Assembly (NCBI GenBank): GCA_934796775.1
Contig: CAKVPH010000039.1
Coordinates: forward strand, 1 to 7,334
From: an uncultured Clostridia bacterium
Lineage (GTDB): Bacteria; Bacillota; Clostridia; Christensenellales; Borkfalkiaceae
Direction: 5' to 3'
DNA: 7,334 nucleotides
Shown here piece after piece: positions 1 to 6,691 of this stretch. Position numbers and translations under genes: made by a program. The notes beneath the pieces are model-generated. The model made no database searches. It was given only the letters and a program-made list of their open reading frames with translations, and was not told the origin of the DNA. Numbering within the stretch: the first letter of the stretch is position 1; the number at the start of each line of letters is the position of its first letter.

Positions 1-110
1 AAAAGTGCGCAAAAGGCAGCGGGGGCTACTCCGAGGCGCCCCCTGCACCCACGGCACTCCGCATTTCCCCCTTTTGTGTTTTCCCCCTCTTGTCTAAGCG
101 GGGGAAAAGT
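1..110. repeat. Hairpin-rich intergenic repeat fragment at the left edge
   Basis: No gene is seen here. The segment contains two G/C-rich stem-loops: an irregular one at about 16-46 (GGGG 21-24 against CCCC 39-42, extended by GCAG/CTGC with a bulge), and a perfect 9-bp inverted repeat TTTTCCCCC (79-87) / GGGGGAAAA (100-108) with a 12-nt loop. The word CATTTCCCCC at 62-71 also occurs at 6932-6941 inside the large composite repeat on the right, and both places follow with a C-run/G-run hairpin. I infer that this is the end of another copy of that repeat family whose remainder lies outside the window. It could also carry a terminator for an upstream gene, but neither stem has a clear following T-run. 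Confidence 0.5.
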
Positions 111-120
111 GAAAAATCGG

Positions 121-184
121 TCTATAGGTTGATTATTAAGGTATTTATTAAAAATAATTATAGGGGAAGATATCATCTTCCCGC
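121..184 (-). repeat. Repeat modules shared with the right-hand elements (CCTATAGG word and GGGAAGAT palindrome)
   Basis: Positions 121-139 are the reverse complement of the word TTAATAATCAACCTATAG found at 4421-4438 and 6994-7011, with one mismatch at the edge. Positions 164-182 are a perfect inverted repeat GGGAAGAT-ATC-ATCTTCCC. The same palindrome, with the spacer AAT instead of ATC, lies at 7025-7043. Read on the minus strand the palindrome comes first and the word second, the opposite of the order at 6994-7043, so the modules are shuffled rather than copied as one block. A smaller palindrome with a similar core, GCGGAT-AAT-ATCCGC, follows at 212-226. These are non-coding repeat modules; no function is claimed. 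Confidence 0.7.
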
Positions 185-261
185 ATAAAAACGGCATATA
201 TAAACAAACAGGCGGATAATATCCGCACGCTACGATTTTTTTAAAACATAGTAGAAAGCCT

Positions 262-345
262 AAAACGAGTTGTAAATTTATATTCCCGCGAAAGGCTTAT
301 AAGAGGCAGCCAAGATGCAACGTTACGTTGCCAGCGTCACGCTGC
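262..345 (-). repeat. Palindrome-headed short interspersed repeat, copy 1
   Basis: Read on the minus strand, this copy starts with two palindromes back to back: CAGCGT-G-ACGCTG (332-344) and GCAACGT-A-ACGTTGC (317-331). A body follows with the landmarks CTTGG, CTTATAA, CTTTCGCG and AATTTACAACTCG. The same landmarks in the same order recur at 4148-4215 and 6746-6817, and more loosely at 4470-4533 and 7050-7112. An outer GGCAGC (305-310) / GCTGCC (341-346) pairing encloses both palindromes. The unit ends about 90 bp before the nifJ promoter. It looks like a non-autonomous REP- or MITE-like element; there is no coding capacity and I could not identify flanking target duplications. Confidence 0.75.
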
Positions 346-436
346 CAAAAATACAGTTTTAATTGAATTGACAGGATAAAAAATAACTTTAAATAATAAA
401 AATTGTATATAATTTTACAAATCAATCGACAAGTTA

Positions 437-465
437 TTGACTTATTCGCTAAAATTATATATAAT
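437..465 (+). promoter_or_regulatory. Probable sigma-A-type promoter of nifJ
   Basis: TTGACT (437-442) is followed after exactly 17 bp by a perfect TATAAT (460-465), so transcription should start near 472 and give a leader of about 90 nt. The -35 differs from TTGACA at one position. A second possible -35, TTGACA at 368-373, has no good -10 at the right distance, and the TATAAT at 408-413 has no good -35. The palindromic repeat copy lies upstream and is not part of the promoter. No recognisable Rex or other redox-regulator operator is seen around it. Confidence 0.8.
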
Positions 466-498
466 AATGAATTGCAGGCTATAAATAACCTGTATAAA

Positions 499-519
499 TG
501 CGGGACGGAAAAACCCGCA
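499..519 (+). promoter_or_regulatory. Stem-loop in the nifJ leader
   Basis: TGCGGG (499-504) pairs with CCCGCA (514-519) around a 9-nt, A-rich loop, giving a 6-bp stem with five G-C pairs. It lies about 27 nt into the predicted transcript and 30 nt before the GGAGG ribosome site (550-554). No T-run follows, so it is not a terminator. A leader-stabilising hairpin is the simplest reading. It matches no riboswitch class that I know. Confidence 0.4.
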
Positions 520-562
520 GAAAAGTCAAAAATTATTAAACTTATTTTCGGAGGTTTATTTA

Positions 563-3500
563 ATGAAAAAAATGACAATTGACGGCAATACCGCTGCCAG
601 CCACGTCGCGTATGCGTTTTCGGAAGTAGCGGCAATTTATCCTATAACGCCGTCCTCCCCCATGGCTGAATATGCCGACGAATGGGCAACCGCAGGCAGA
701 CTGAACATGTTCGGTCAGAAACTCAAAATGGCAGAAATGCAGTCTGAAGCAGGCGCGGCAGGCGCAGTTCACGGCTCGCTTTCGGCAGGTGCGCTTACCG
801 TAACTTACACCGCAAGCCAAGGTTTGCTCCTTATGATCCCTAACATGTACAAAATCGCGGGCGAACTTCTGCCTACCGTATTCCACGTAAGTGCAAGAGC
901 GGTTGCAGGCCACGCGCTCAACATTTTCGGTGACCATTCAGACGTTTACGCATGCCGCCAGACGGGTTTTGCAATGCTCGCTTCCGCTTCGGTACAAGAA
1001 GTTATGGATTTAGCACTCGTTGCACACCTTTCCACTTTAAAATCAAAAGTTCCGTTCCTGCATTTCTTTGACGGTTTCAGAACCAGCCACGAAATTCAGA
1101 AGATCGACGCGTTTGACTACGATGAAATGAAAGCGCTTGTTGACATGAAGGACGTTGAAGACTTCAGAAAACGCGCACTCAACCCCGATCACCCCATTCA
1201 GAAGGGTACCGCACAGAACGCGGATATCTACTTCCAGAACAAGGAAGCGGCAAACAAATACTATGACGAAACTCCCGATATCGTGCAGAAAATGATGGAT
1301 AAAGTTTCGGCTTTAACCGGCAGAACATATCATTTATTCGACTACGTAGGCGCACCCGATGCGGAAGAAATAATCGTTATTATGGGCAGCGGCGCAGAAT
1401 GCGTTGAAGAAACCATTAACAAATTAAACTCCGAAGGTAAGAAATACGGTCTTATCAAGGTAAGACTTTACAGACCGTTCTATACTAAAGCTTTCCTTAA
1501 AGTTATACCTAAAACAGCTAAGAAGATCGCCGTTCTTGACAGAACCAAAGAACCCGGTTCTATCGGCGAACCTTTATACTTAGACGTTTGCACCGCTTTA
1601 TCGGAAGCAAGAAGAAGAATTACCGTTGTTGGCGGCAGATACGGACTCGGTTCAAAAGAATTCAATCCGTCAATGGTTTTATCCGTTTACAAGAATCTTA
1701 AGCAGGACAAGCCGCTTAACCACTTTACCGTTGGTATTTACGACGATATTACTCATACTTCGCTTGATTTCAGCGAAAAATATGACGCAGCGCCCAAAGG
1801 AACTATCAGCTGTAAGTTCTACGGACTCGGCTCTGACGGAACCGTTGGCGCAAACAAGAACTCTATTAAGATCATCGGCGATCACACCGATATGTACGCT
1901 CAGGGATATTTCTTCTATGACTCCAAAAAGTCGGGCGGCATAACCGTATCGCATTTAAGATTCGGTAAAACACCTATTCAGTCAACCTATCTTATAGACG
2001 CGGCTGACTTTATAGCTTGCCACAACCCCTCGTACGTTCTCCGTTACGACATGGTAAAGGATTTGAAAGACGGCGGAAAATTCCTGCTTAACTCGTCCTG
2101 GAACACTGTTGAAGAACTTGACAAACACCTTCCCGCTTCTATGAAGAGATTGCTTGCTCAAAAGCATGCAAAACTTTACAATATAGACGCTATCAGGATT
2201 GCCGGCGAAATAGGACTCGGCAACAGAACCAACGCTATAATGCAGGCTGCATTCTTCTATATCAATCAGGACATTATGCCTTATGCCGATGCAGAAGATT
2301 ATATGAAACAGGCTGTTAAGAAGAGTTACGGCAAGAAGGGCGACGCAGTAGTAAATATGAACTACGCCGCTATTGATAAAGCTTCTTCTGAACTTAAAGA
2401 AATAGCTATACCCGCGTCCTGGGCAACCACGACCGACGGCGCAGCTGCTTTGGAAGTTGCAGATAACGAATATTTTAAAAACATACTCCACCCCATTTTA
2501 TCGCTCGAAGGCGACAAACTTCCTTCTTCTGCGTTCAATCCCGATGGATCTGTTCCCACAGGAACGACCAAGTACGAAAAACGCGGCGTTGCTATTAAAC
2601 TCCCCGTTTGGGACGCTGATAAATGTATTCAGTGCAACCAGTGCGCATTCGTTTGCCCGCACGCTTGCTTAAGACCGGCTTTAAACGTTAAAGGCGCAAC
2701 AAAACCCGAAGGTTACACAACAAAAGACTGCATAGGTCTTAAAGGTTATGAGTTCAGAATGCAGGTTTCACCGCTCGATTGTATGGGTTGCGGCGTTTGC
2801 GCTAACATCTGCCCGTCTAAGGAAAAAGCTCTTACTATGGTAGAGTTTGAAAAAGTTGCTGCAGGCGAAATTCCTAACTACGAATACAGCGAAAAACTTC
2901 CTGAACTTGACGTTTCGGAAACCTTTAAAAAGACCGGCGTTAAGGGCAGCCAGTTCAATAAGCCGCTCTTTGAATTCTCCGGCGCATGCGCAGGCTGCGG
3001 CGAAACTCCGTATATTAAAGTTATCACCCAGCTCTTTGGCGACAGAATGCTTATAAGTAACGCAACGGGTTGCTCGTCTATTTACGGCGGAAGCGCACCC
3101 ACTTGCCCCTACACTACTAATTCAGAAGGCAAAGGTCCCGCATGGGCTAACTCCTTGTTTGAAGATAACGCCGAACACGGTTACGGATATTATCTTGCTT
3201 ACGCTCAGAGAAGAGATAAACTTGCCGACACCGTAGAAAAAGCAATCAACGGCGGCGCAAAGGGCAGAATTAAGAAAGCTTTAACCGAATGGCTTGAAGT
3301 AAGATCCGACGCTGAAAAGAGCAAAGCTGCCGCAAAAGTAGTTATAACCGAACTTCCCGCAGCTATTAAGAATACTCGCGGCGACATTAAACAGGTTCTT
3401 AAAGAAATCGAAGCACAGTCTGACTGTCTTGTTAAAAAATCTATCTGGATTATCGGCGGTGACGGCTGGGCATACGACATCGGTTACGGCGGACTCGACC

Positions 3501-4075
3501 ACGTTCTCGCTATGGACGTTGACGTAAACGTTCTGGTTCTTGACACCGAAGTTTACTCCAACACCGGCGGACAGGCTTCTAAATCCACTCCTACCGGCTC
3601 GGTTGCTAAATTTGCTGCCGGCGGCAAGAGAGTTAAGAAGAAAGACCTTGGCATGATGGCTATGAGCTACGGCTATGTTTACGTTGCACAATGTTCTATG
3701 GGCGCAAACAAACAGCAGTTCTTAAATGCTATTACCGAAGCTGAAAGCTATAACGGACCTTCGCTCGTTATCTGCTATGCGCCTTGTATCAACCATGGTA
3801 TAAACATGTCTAACTCGCAGGCGGAAGAAAAGAAAGCTGTTGACGCAGGTTACTGGCATCTTTACAGATACAATCCTGCTGTTACCGAAGGCAATCCCTT
3901 CACGCTCGACAGCAAGGATCCCGTTGCAAGTTATCAGGACTTCCTTATGGGCGAAACCAGATATACCAGCTTGAAGAAAGCTCAGCCCGAACTTGCCGCA
4001 CAGCTGTTTGAAAGAGCTGAAGAAGAAAACAATGCTCGTCTTGCAAGATATAAAAACCTTGCTAAAAAGGACTGA
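563..4075 (+). CDS. nifJ: Pyruvate:ferredoxin (flavodoxin) oxidoreductase, single-chain, complete
   Basis: This cytoplasmic enzyme oxidatively decarboxylates pyruvate with CoA to acetyl-CoA and CO2 and reduces ferredoxin or flavodoxin; in anaerobes it feeds hydrogenase and fermentation. At 1170 residues it is the usual length of the homodimeric, all-in-one form, without the long C-terminal extension of the Desulfovibrio africanus enzyme. Visible landmarks in order: the N-terminal pyruvate-binding domain with YPITPSSP (Thr29), Glu62 in MQSEAGA and Arg112; a transketolase C-like domain II (about 260-400); the PFOR gamma-type domain (about 420-630); a two-cluster ferredoxin domain with CxxCxxCxxxC at Cys688/691/694/698 and again at Cys740/743/746/750; and the C-terminal TPP domain with GDGWAYD at 966-972 and VYSNTGGQ at 997-1004. 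Cys809, Cys812, Cys837 and Cys1071 fit the ligands of the third, TPP-proximal 4Fe-4S cluster. All key residues are present, so it should be active. The start is set by GGAGG (550-554), 8 nt before ATG. It is transcribed alone from the promoter at 437-465. Confidence 0.98.
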   Translation: MKKMTIDGNTAASHVAYAFSEVAAIYPITPSSPMAEYADEWATAGRLNMFGQKLKMAEMQSEAGAAGAVHGSLSAGALTVTYTASQGLLLMIPNMYKIAGELLPTVFHVSARAVAGHALNIFGDHSDVYACRQTGFAMLASASVQEVMDLALVAHLSTLKSKVPFLHFFDGFRTSHEIQKIDAFDYDEMKALVDMKDVEDFRKRALNPDHPIQKGTAQNADIYFQNKEAANKYYDETPDIVQKMMDKVSALTGRTYHLFDYVGAPDAEEIIVIMGSGAECVEETINKLNSEGKKYGLIKVRLYRPFYTKAFLKVIPKTAKKIAVLDRTKEPGSIGEPLYLDVCTALSEARRRITVVGGRYGLGSKEFNPSMVLSVYKNLKQDKPLNHFTVGIYDDITHTSLDFSEKYDAAPKGTISCKFYGLGSDGTVGANKNSIKIIGDHTDMYAQGYFFYDSKKSGGITVSHLRFGKTPIQSTYLIDAADFIACHNPSYVLRYDMVKDLKDGGKFLLNSSWNTVEELDKHLPASMKRLLAQKHAKLYNIDAIRIAGEIGLGNRTNAIMQAAFFYINQDIMPYADAEDYMKQAVKKSYGKKGDAVVNMNYAAIDKASSELKEIAIPASWATTTDGAAALEVADNEYFKNILHPILSLEGDKLPSSAFNPDGSVPTGTTKYEKRGVAIKLPVWDADKCIQCNQCAFVCPHACLRPALNVKGATKPEGYTTKDCIGLKGYEFRMQVSPLDCMGCGVCANICPSKEKALTMVEFEKVAAGEIPNYEYSEKLPELDVSETFKKTGVKGSQFNKPLFEFSGACAGCGETPYIKVITQLFGDRMLISNATGCSSIYGGSAPTCPYTTNSEGKGPAWANSLFEDNAEHGYGYYLAYAQRRDKLADTVEKAINGGAKGRIKKALTEWLEVRSDAEKSKAAAKVVITELPAAIKNTRGDIKQVLKEIEAQSDCLVKKSIWIIGGDGWAYDIGYGGLDHVLAMDVDVNVLVLDTEVYSNTGGQASKSTPTGSVAKFAAGGKRVKKKDLGMMAMSYGYVYVAQCSMGANKQQFLNAITEAESYNGPSLVICYAPCINHGINMSNSQAEEKKAVDAGYWHLYRYNPAVTEGNPFTLDSKDPVASYQDFLMGETRYTSLKKAQPELAAQLFERAEEENNARLARYKNLAKKD

Positions 4076-4110
4076 TTTGTTTTAAACAAGCGTAACTAAA
4101 TAAAAAACGA

Positions 4111-4145
4111 ATGCCGCAGGCTTGTTATAAGCCTGCGGCATTTTT
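4111..4145 (+). terminator. Rho-independent terminator of nifJ
   Basis: ATGCCGCAGGC (4111-4121) pairs perfectly with GCCTGCGGCAT (4131-4141), the stem can be extended by two A-T pairs into the loop, and TTTTT (4141-4145) follows. It begins 35 bp after the nifJ stop. The A-rich stretch just before it (4101-4107) would give a T-run on the other strand too, so it may work in both directions. It would then back up the minus-strand terminator at 4561-4598. Confidence 0.95.
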
Positions 4146-4147
4146 AG

Positions 4148-4215
4148 TCAGCATGACGCTGCACCCTTGGTTGCCTCTTATAAACTTTTTGGATAAAATA
4201 AAATTACAACTCATA
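4148..4215 (+). repeat. Palindrome-headed short interspersed repeat, copy 2
   Basis: The head is an imperfect palindrome CAGCAT-G-ACGCTG (4149-4161). It is followed by CACCCTTGG, CTCTTATAAACTTTTTGG and AAATTACAACTC, the same order of landmarks as in copy 1 (262-345, minus) and copy 4 (6746-6817, plus). It begins directly after the T-run of the nifJ terminator and ends about 17 bp before the larger hairpin-chain repeat at 4233, so the two repeat types lie side by side here. Confidence 0.75.
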
Positions 4216-4232
4216 AAAGCTTATATAAATCT

Positions 4233-4440
4233 AAGGCTTCCCCACTTGGGGAAGCTGGCAATGCGTAGCATTGACTGAAGAGGATTCCTTATTATTTAAG
4301 TTGCGTCCTTGTTTTATAATAATGATTTTAATGTAATTATTAGAAATCCTCTCTCGTCATCCGCACTAACGCTTGATGACACTCTCCCCAAAAGGGGAAA
4401 GCTTCTTATTTCTCTAAGCCTTAATAATCAACCTATAGGC
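4233..4440 (+). repeat. Large hairpin-chain interspersed repeat, copy A
   Basis: This is a chain of stem-loops. GCTTCCCC (4236-4243) pairs with GGGGAAGC (4248-4255); CAATGC-GTA-GCATTG lies at 4259-4273; AGAGGATT (4279-4286) pairs with AATCCTCT (4345-4352) around an AT-rich arm; GTCATC (4356-4361) pairs with GATGAC (4375-4380); CCCC-AAAA-GGGG lies at 4386-4397. The ends are near-inverted: AAGGCTTCCCC at 4233-4243 and GGGGAAAGCTT at 4394-4404 differ from perfect inversion at two positions. The word TTAATAATCAACCTATAGGC (4421-4440) follows. Much of the sequence recurs in the same orientation at 6692-7013. It is non-coding and resembles a MITE or a structured bacterial intergenic repeat. Confidence 0.85.
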
Positions 4441-4450
4441 TGATTTTATG

Positions 4451-4533
4451 TAAGGCTTCCCCAAATGCATGAAGCTGCACCCAAGTTATAACTTATAGGC
4501 TTTTTGCGTTGGAATATAGGTTTGTTGCTCGTT
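4451..4533 (+). repeat. Chimeric, degraded repeat: start of the large repeat joined to the short repeat (copy 3)
   Basis: TAAGGCTTCCCC (4451-4462) is the left end of the large hairpin-chain repeat. After only a few bases the sequence changes to GCTGCACCCAAG, CTTATAGGCTTTTTGCGTTG and then GTTGCTCG, which follow the body of the short palindrome-headed repeat with more mismatches than the other copies. The palindromic head is missing. I read this as an old, recombined copy. It completes the account of the 4146-4560 gap, in which I see no gene. Confidence 0.6.
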
Positions 4534-4560
4534 TTTTATAAAGTCGTAATATTATAGTAA

Positions 4561-4598
4561 GAAAAACGCTATTACGGTTTTTCCCGCAATAGCGTTTT
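4561..4598 (-). terminator. Rho-independent terminator of the prepilin-like gene
   Basis: AAAACGCTATT (4563-4573) and AATAGCGTTTT (4588-4598) form a perfect 11-bp stem. It is extended after one mismatch by CGG/CCG (4575-4577 with 4584-4586). Read on the minus strand, the stem runs into TTTTTCTT at 4566-4559. It lies 35 bp beyond the stop codon of the minus-strand gene. The plus strand also ends in TTTT, so some bidirectional activity is possible. Confidence 0.88.
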
Positions 4599-4632
4599 GT
4601 TTAGCATTAGAATTAAAAATATTTAGTACGTT

Positions 4633-6624
4633 TTAAATTTTTTCAACGCTACCGAACAACTCAAGTGAAGCTACACTATATTGTTCCATAAACATTTCTT
4701 GCGTATAAGCGTTTGCTTCTTCTTCACTAATAAAATAAATATAGCCACTGCAATCTATATCTTCATTTGTTTTTCCTCTATACTGAATTCTTGCATTAAA
4801 GTCGGAAATCTGCAAATATCTTACTTCAATTTGGATATCAAACGAAGTATCTTGAGTATAGTCAATATACATTGCCTCTACATAATCAATATTACCCTTG
4901 TTAATAAAGTTAAAAGTATTATTTGATTCAACTTTAATTGAGCCTAATCCAGCGTAACCACTATTGCCATTTTCAAACAAAATACCACATTTAGCAGCAA
5001 AAGCACCATTGCCGTTAGATACATAATCCGGTGTTAGATTATTCATAACGGAACAATCAACGTTTATTGTGTTGTTTGCTAAATAGATATCACCTGCTTT
5101 AATTTTTAACGAACCTACAGTATTAAAAGTACAATTTACTGCGCTAAATTTTGAAAAACCAGCAAGATACATTGACGAAACAGTTGTGTTTACAAATTTA
5201 ATGCTGGGTATATTGCCCACTTTTTTATTTACCGTACCATTAATATAAACAGAACCCCACGGACTTTCATCATCGCCCTCAAACACAACATCAATACCAT
5301 AGGAGGAATTATCATTTTTAGCAAAGACAGCTATTCCATATGCTGTGCTTGATGTTTTAACGCCATGGTTAACTTTTAAAGAATATGTTTTTCCGTCATC
5401 GGTTGCAGAACCAACCATTCCAAAAACAACTTGCTGAGTTGTTGATATTGTTCCTACACCTTTTATTTCTAACGAACTATTTTCCTGATTTATATAAAAT
5501 ACGCGAGCCGTTGAAGTAATATTGTGTCCATTCAAATCAATCGTTACATTAGTATTTTCAGGAATATAGCGAGTTGCCGTAGTATTGCAATCAGCTAAAA
5601 GAAGTAAACTATCATTATTTGTTAATTCAGACCAAGCGTTTTCAATTGTATCGTAAGTTTTTGTTCCAATAGCAACGGCTTTTCCTGAAACATCTTCTAA
5701 TTTAGAAACATTAGCGGCACCAGCTCCTTCTACAGCAACCGATACTCCAGACACTTCAGAAATAACATAATCTGCTTTTGCCCCATTAGAAACAGCAACT
5801 TTTACATTTTCGCTTGTAGGAACTACGTTTTCTAACTCTTTTACTACAACGTTAGAAACAACAGCACCTGTTTCAAGTTCAACTTTACCATAAGCAACGT
5901 TAATGTTATTTGCAACGGTACCAAATTCGTGATATGAAGAAGGAGCAACTTTTACAATATTTACTTCCTTAACATCACCATAGTGTTTTACAACGTCTTT
6001 TTCAGCATTTACAGTAACAACGGTATCAAAGTCATTTGTGCGAATTATAACTGTTTTAGCTGTAGCAGAAGTATTTTCATATCTGATTGCAGTTATGCCT
6101 GTATTTTCACCAACGTCAAGTCCGGTTGAAACGTTAAATGTTCCTGCAACGCTATTACCTTTTAAATAATAGCTATATTCGCCTTTATTAAGTTCGGCTT
6201 GAATTTCTGCAACAGTTTTATCTTCGGGATCAAGAACTTTCCAAAGGTTTGCACCTTTTATTTCTTCGGTCGTGTTGTCGCGATATAAAGCTTGACCGTC
6301 TTTATAAAGTGCGAAACGGTTATTTAAACTATCCCACAAAATTTCGCCTGTGCTGCGCGGGGTAAGTTTATCTACAAGATATCCTTTTTTAGCCATTGCA
6401 GCCAAAGCGTCCGTCATAGTGGCTGATTTGCCGTTTGCGGCTTCGTCTTCGACGAGCGCAGTATTAAGTAATCTTACGGTAGCCATATCGTTGGTTTCTT
6501 TTGCCTGTTCAACAAAGCAACCGATAGTAGGAATGAGTATTGCAGAAAGTACTGCAATTACCGCAACCACTACGACGAGTTCTACCAAGGTAAAACCTTT
6601 CTTTTTAAGGTTTTTGGTTTGCAT
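4633..6624 (-). CDS. Prepilin-type N-terminal methylation domain protein with a large predicted beta-solenoid ectodomain
   Basis: A 663-residue surface protein of unknown specific role. The N-terminus KKKGFTLVELVVVVAVIAVL is a textbook type IV prepilin / pseudopilin signal: a short basic leader, predicted prepilin peptidase cleavage between Gly10 and Phe11, the conserved Glu15 (+5 of the mature protein) and a hydrophobic helix at 11-33. Residues 35-115 form a conserved-looking module (NTALVEDEAANGK, then GYLVDKLTPRSTGEILWDS and NNRFALYKDG) that I recall from many paralogues in gut Clostridia. Residues about 150-310 are Val/Thr/Asn-rich and beta-prone, with VKHYGDVKEVNIVKVA and SYHEFG. Residues 320-600 include YDTIENAW and NVTIDLNGHNIT, then repeated short beta strands with Asn turns, typical of right-handed parallel beta-helices. 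At 663 residues it is far longer than a structural pilin (about 150). The start is fixed by AAAGGAGAAA, with GGAG ending 8 nt before ATG. No pilus assembly gene lies nearby, so processing must rely on enzymes encoded elsewhere. Adhesion or display is inference. Confidence 0.9.
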   Translation of the reverse strand: MQTKNLKKKGFTLVELVVVVAVIAVLSAILIPTIGCFVEQAKETNDMATVRLLNTALVEDEAANGKSATMTDALAAMAKKGYLVDKLTPRSTGEILWDSLNNRFALYKDGQALYRDNTTEEIKGANLWKVLDPEDKTVAEIQAELNKGEYSYYLKGNSVAGTFNVSTGLDVGENTGITAIRYENTSATAKTVIIRTNDFDTVVTVNAEKDVVKHYGDVKEVNIVKVAPSSYHEFGTVANNINVAYGKVELETGAVVSNVVVKELENVVPTSENVKVAVSNGAKADYVISEVSGVSVAVEGAGAANVSKLEDVSGKAVAIGTKTYDTIENAWSELTNNDSLLLLADCNTTATRYIPENTNVTIDLNGHNITSTARVFYINQENSSLEIKGVGTISTTQQVVFGMVGSATDDGKTYSLKVNHGVKTSSTAYGIAVFAKNDNSSYGIDVVFEGDDESPWGSVYINGTVNKKVGNIPSIKFVNTTVSSMYLAGFSKFSAVNCTFNTVGSLKIKAGDIYLANNTINVDCSVMNNLTPDYVSNGNGAFAAKCGILFENGNSGYAGLGSIKVESNNTFNFINKGNIDYVEAMYIDYTQDTSFDIQIEVRYLQISDFNARIQYRGKTNEDIDCSGYIYFISEEEANAYTQEMFMEQYSVASLELFGSVEKI

Positions 6625-6656
6625 AAAAGTTTCTCCTTTTAAAATAATGTTTTATT

Positions 6657-6691
6657 ACTAAACGAGTTTTTGGCTCGTATTAGTTTTTTTT
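6657..6691 (+). other. Hairpin followed by a T-run, just upstream of the prepilin-like gene
   Basis: ACTAAACGAG (6657-6666) pairs with CTCGTATTAGT (6674-6684) with one bulged base, and eight T residues follow at 6684-6691 on the plus strand. In form this is a rho-independent terminator for plus-strand transcription. No plus-strand gene precedes it; the only gene to its left is read the other way. On the minus strand it would sit in the 5' leader of the prepilin-like gene, 30-60 nt before the start codon, as a stem-loop without a T-run. It could insulate the gene from antisense transcription, act as a leader structure, or be a relic. Confidence 0.55.

Noticed and set aside
368..413. Alternative nifJ promoter using TTGACA (368-373) or TATAAT (408-413)
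   Set aside because: The two boxes are 34 bp apart and neither has a good partner at 16-18 bp; the 437-465 pair is far better.
297..635. 112-codon minus-strand open frame over the nifJ promoter and 5' end
   Set aside because: It runs through the repeat copy, the nifJ promoter and the first codons of nifJ; no ribosome site and a low-complexity hydrophobic product.
2624..3073. Possible frameshift or missing cluster ligand in nifJ
   Set aside because: The frame is open throughout, both CxxCxxCxxxC motifs are intact, and Cys809/812/837/1071 are present, so the enzyme appears complete.
4148..4533. Clustered repeats as a possible CRISPR array
   Set aside because: The repeats differ in length, are not regularly spaced, consist of hairpin chains and also occur far apart in the window; no cas gene is present.
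6350..6661. 103-codon plus-strand open frame opposite the start of the prepilin-like gene
   Set aside because: It is the complement of the strongly conserved prepilin N-terminal region, whose signal and ribosome site are unambiguous on the minus strand.
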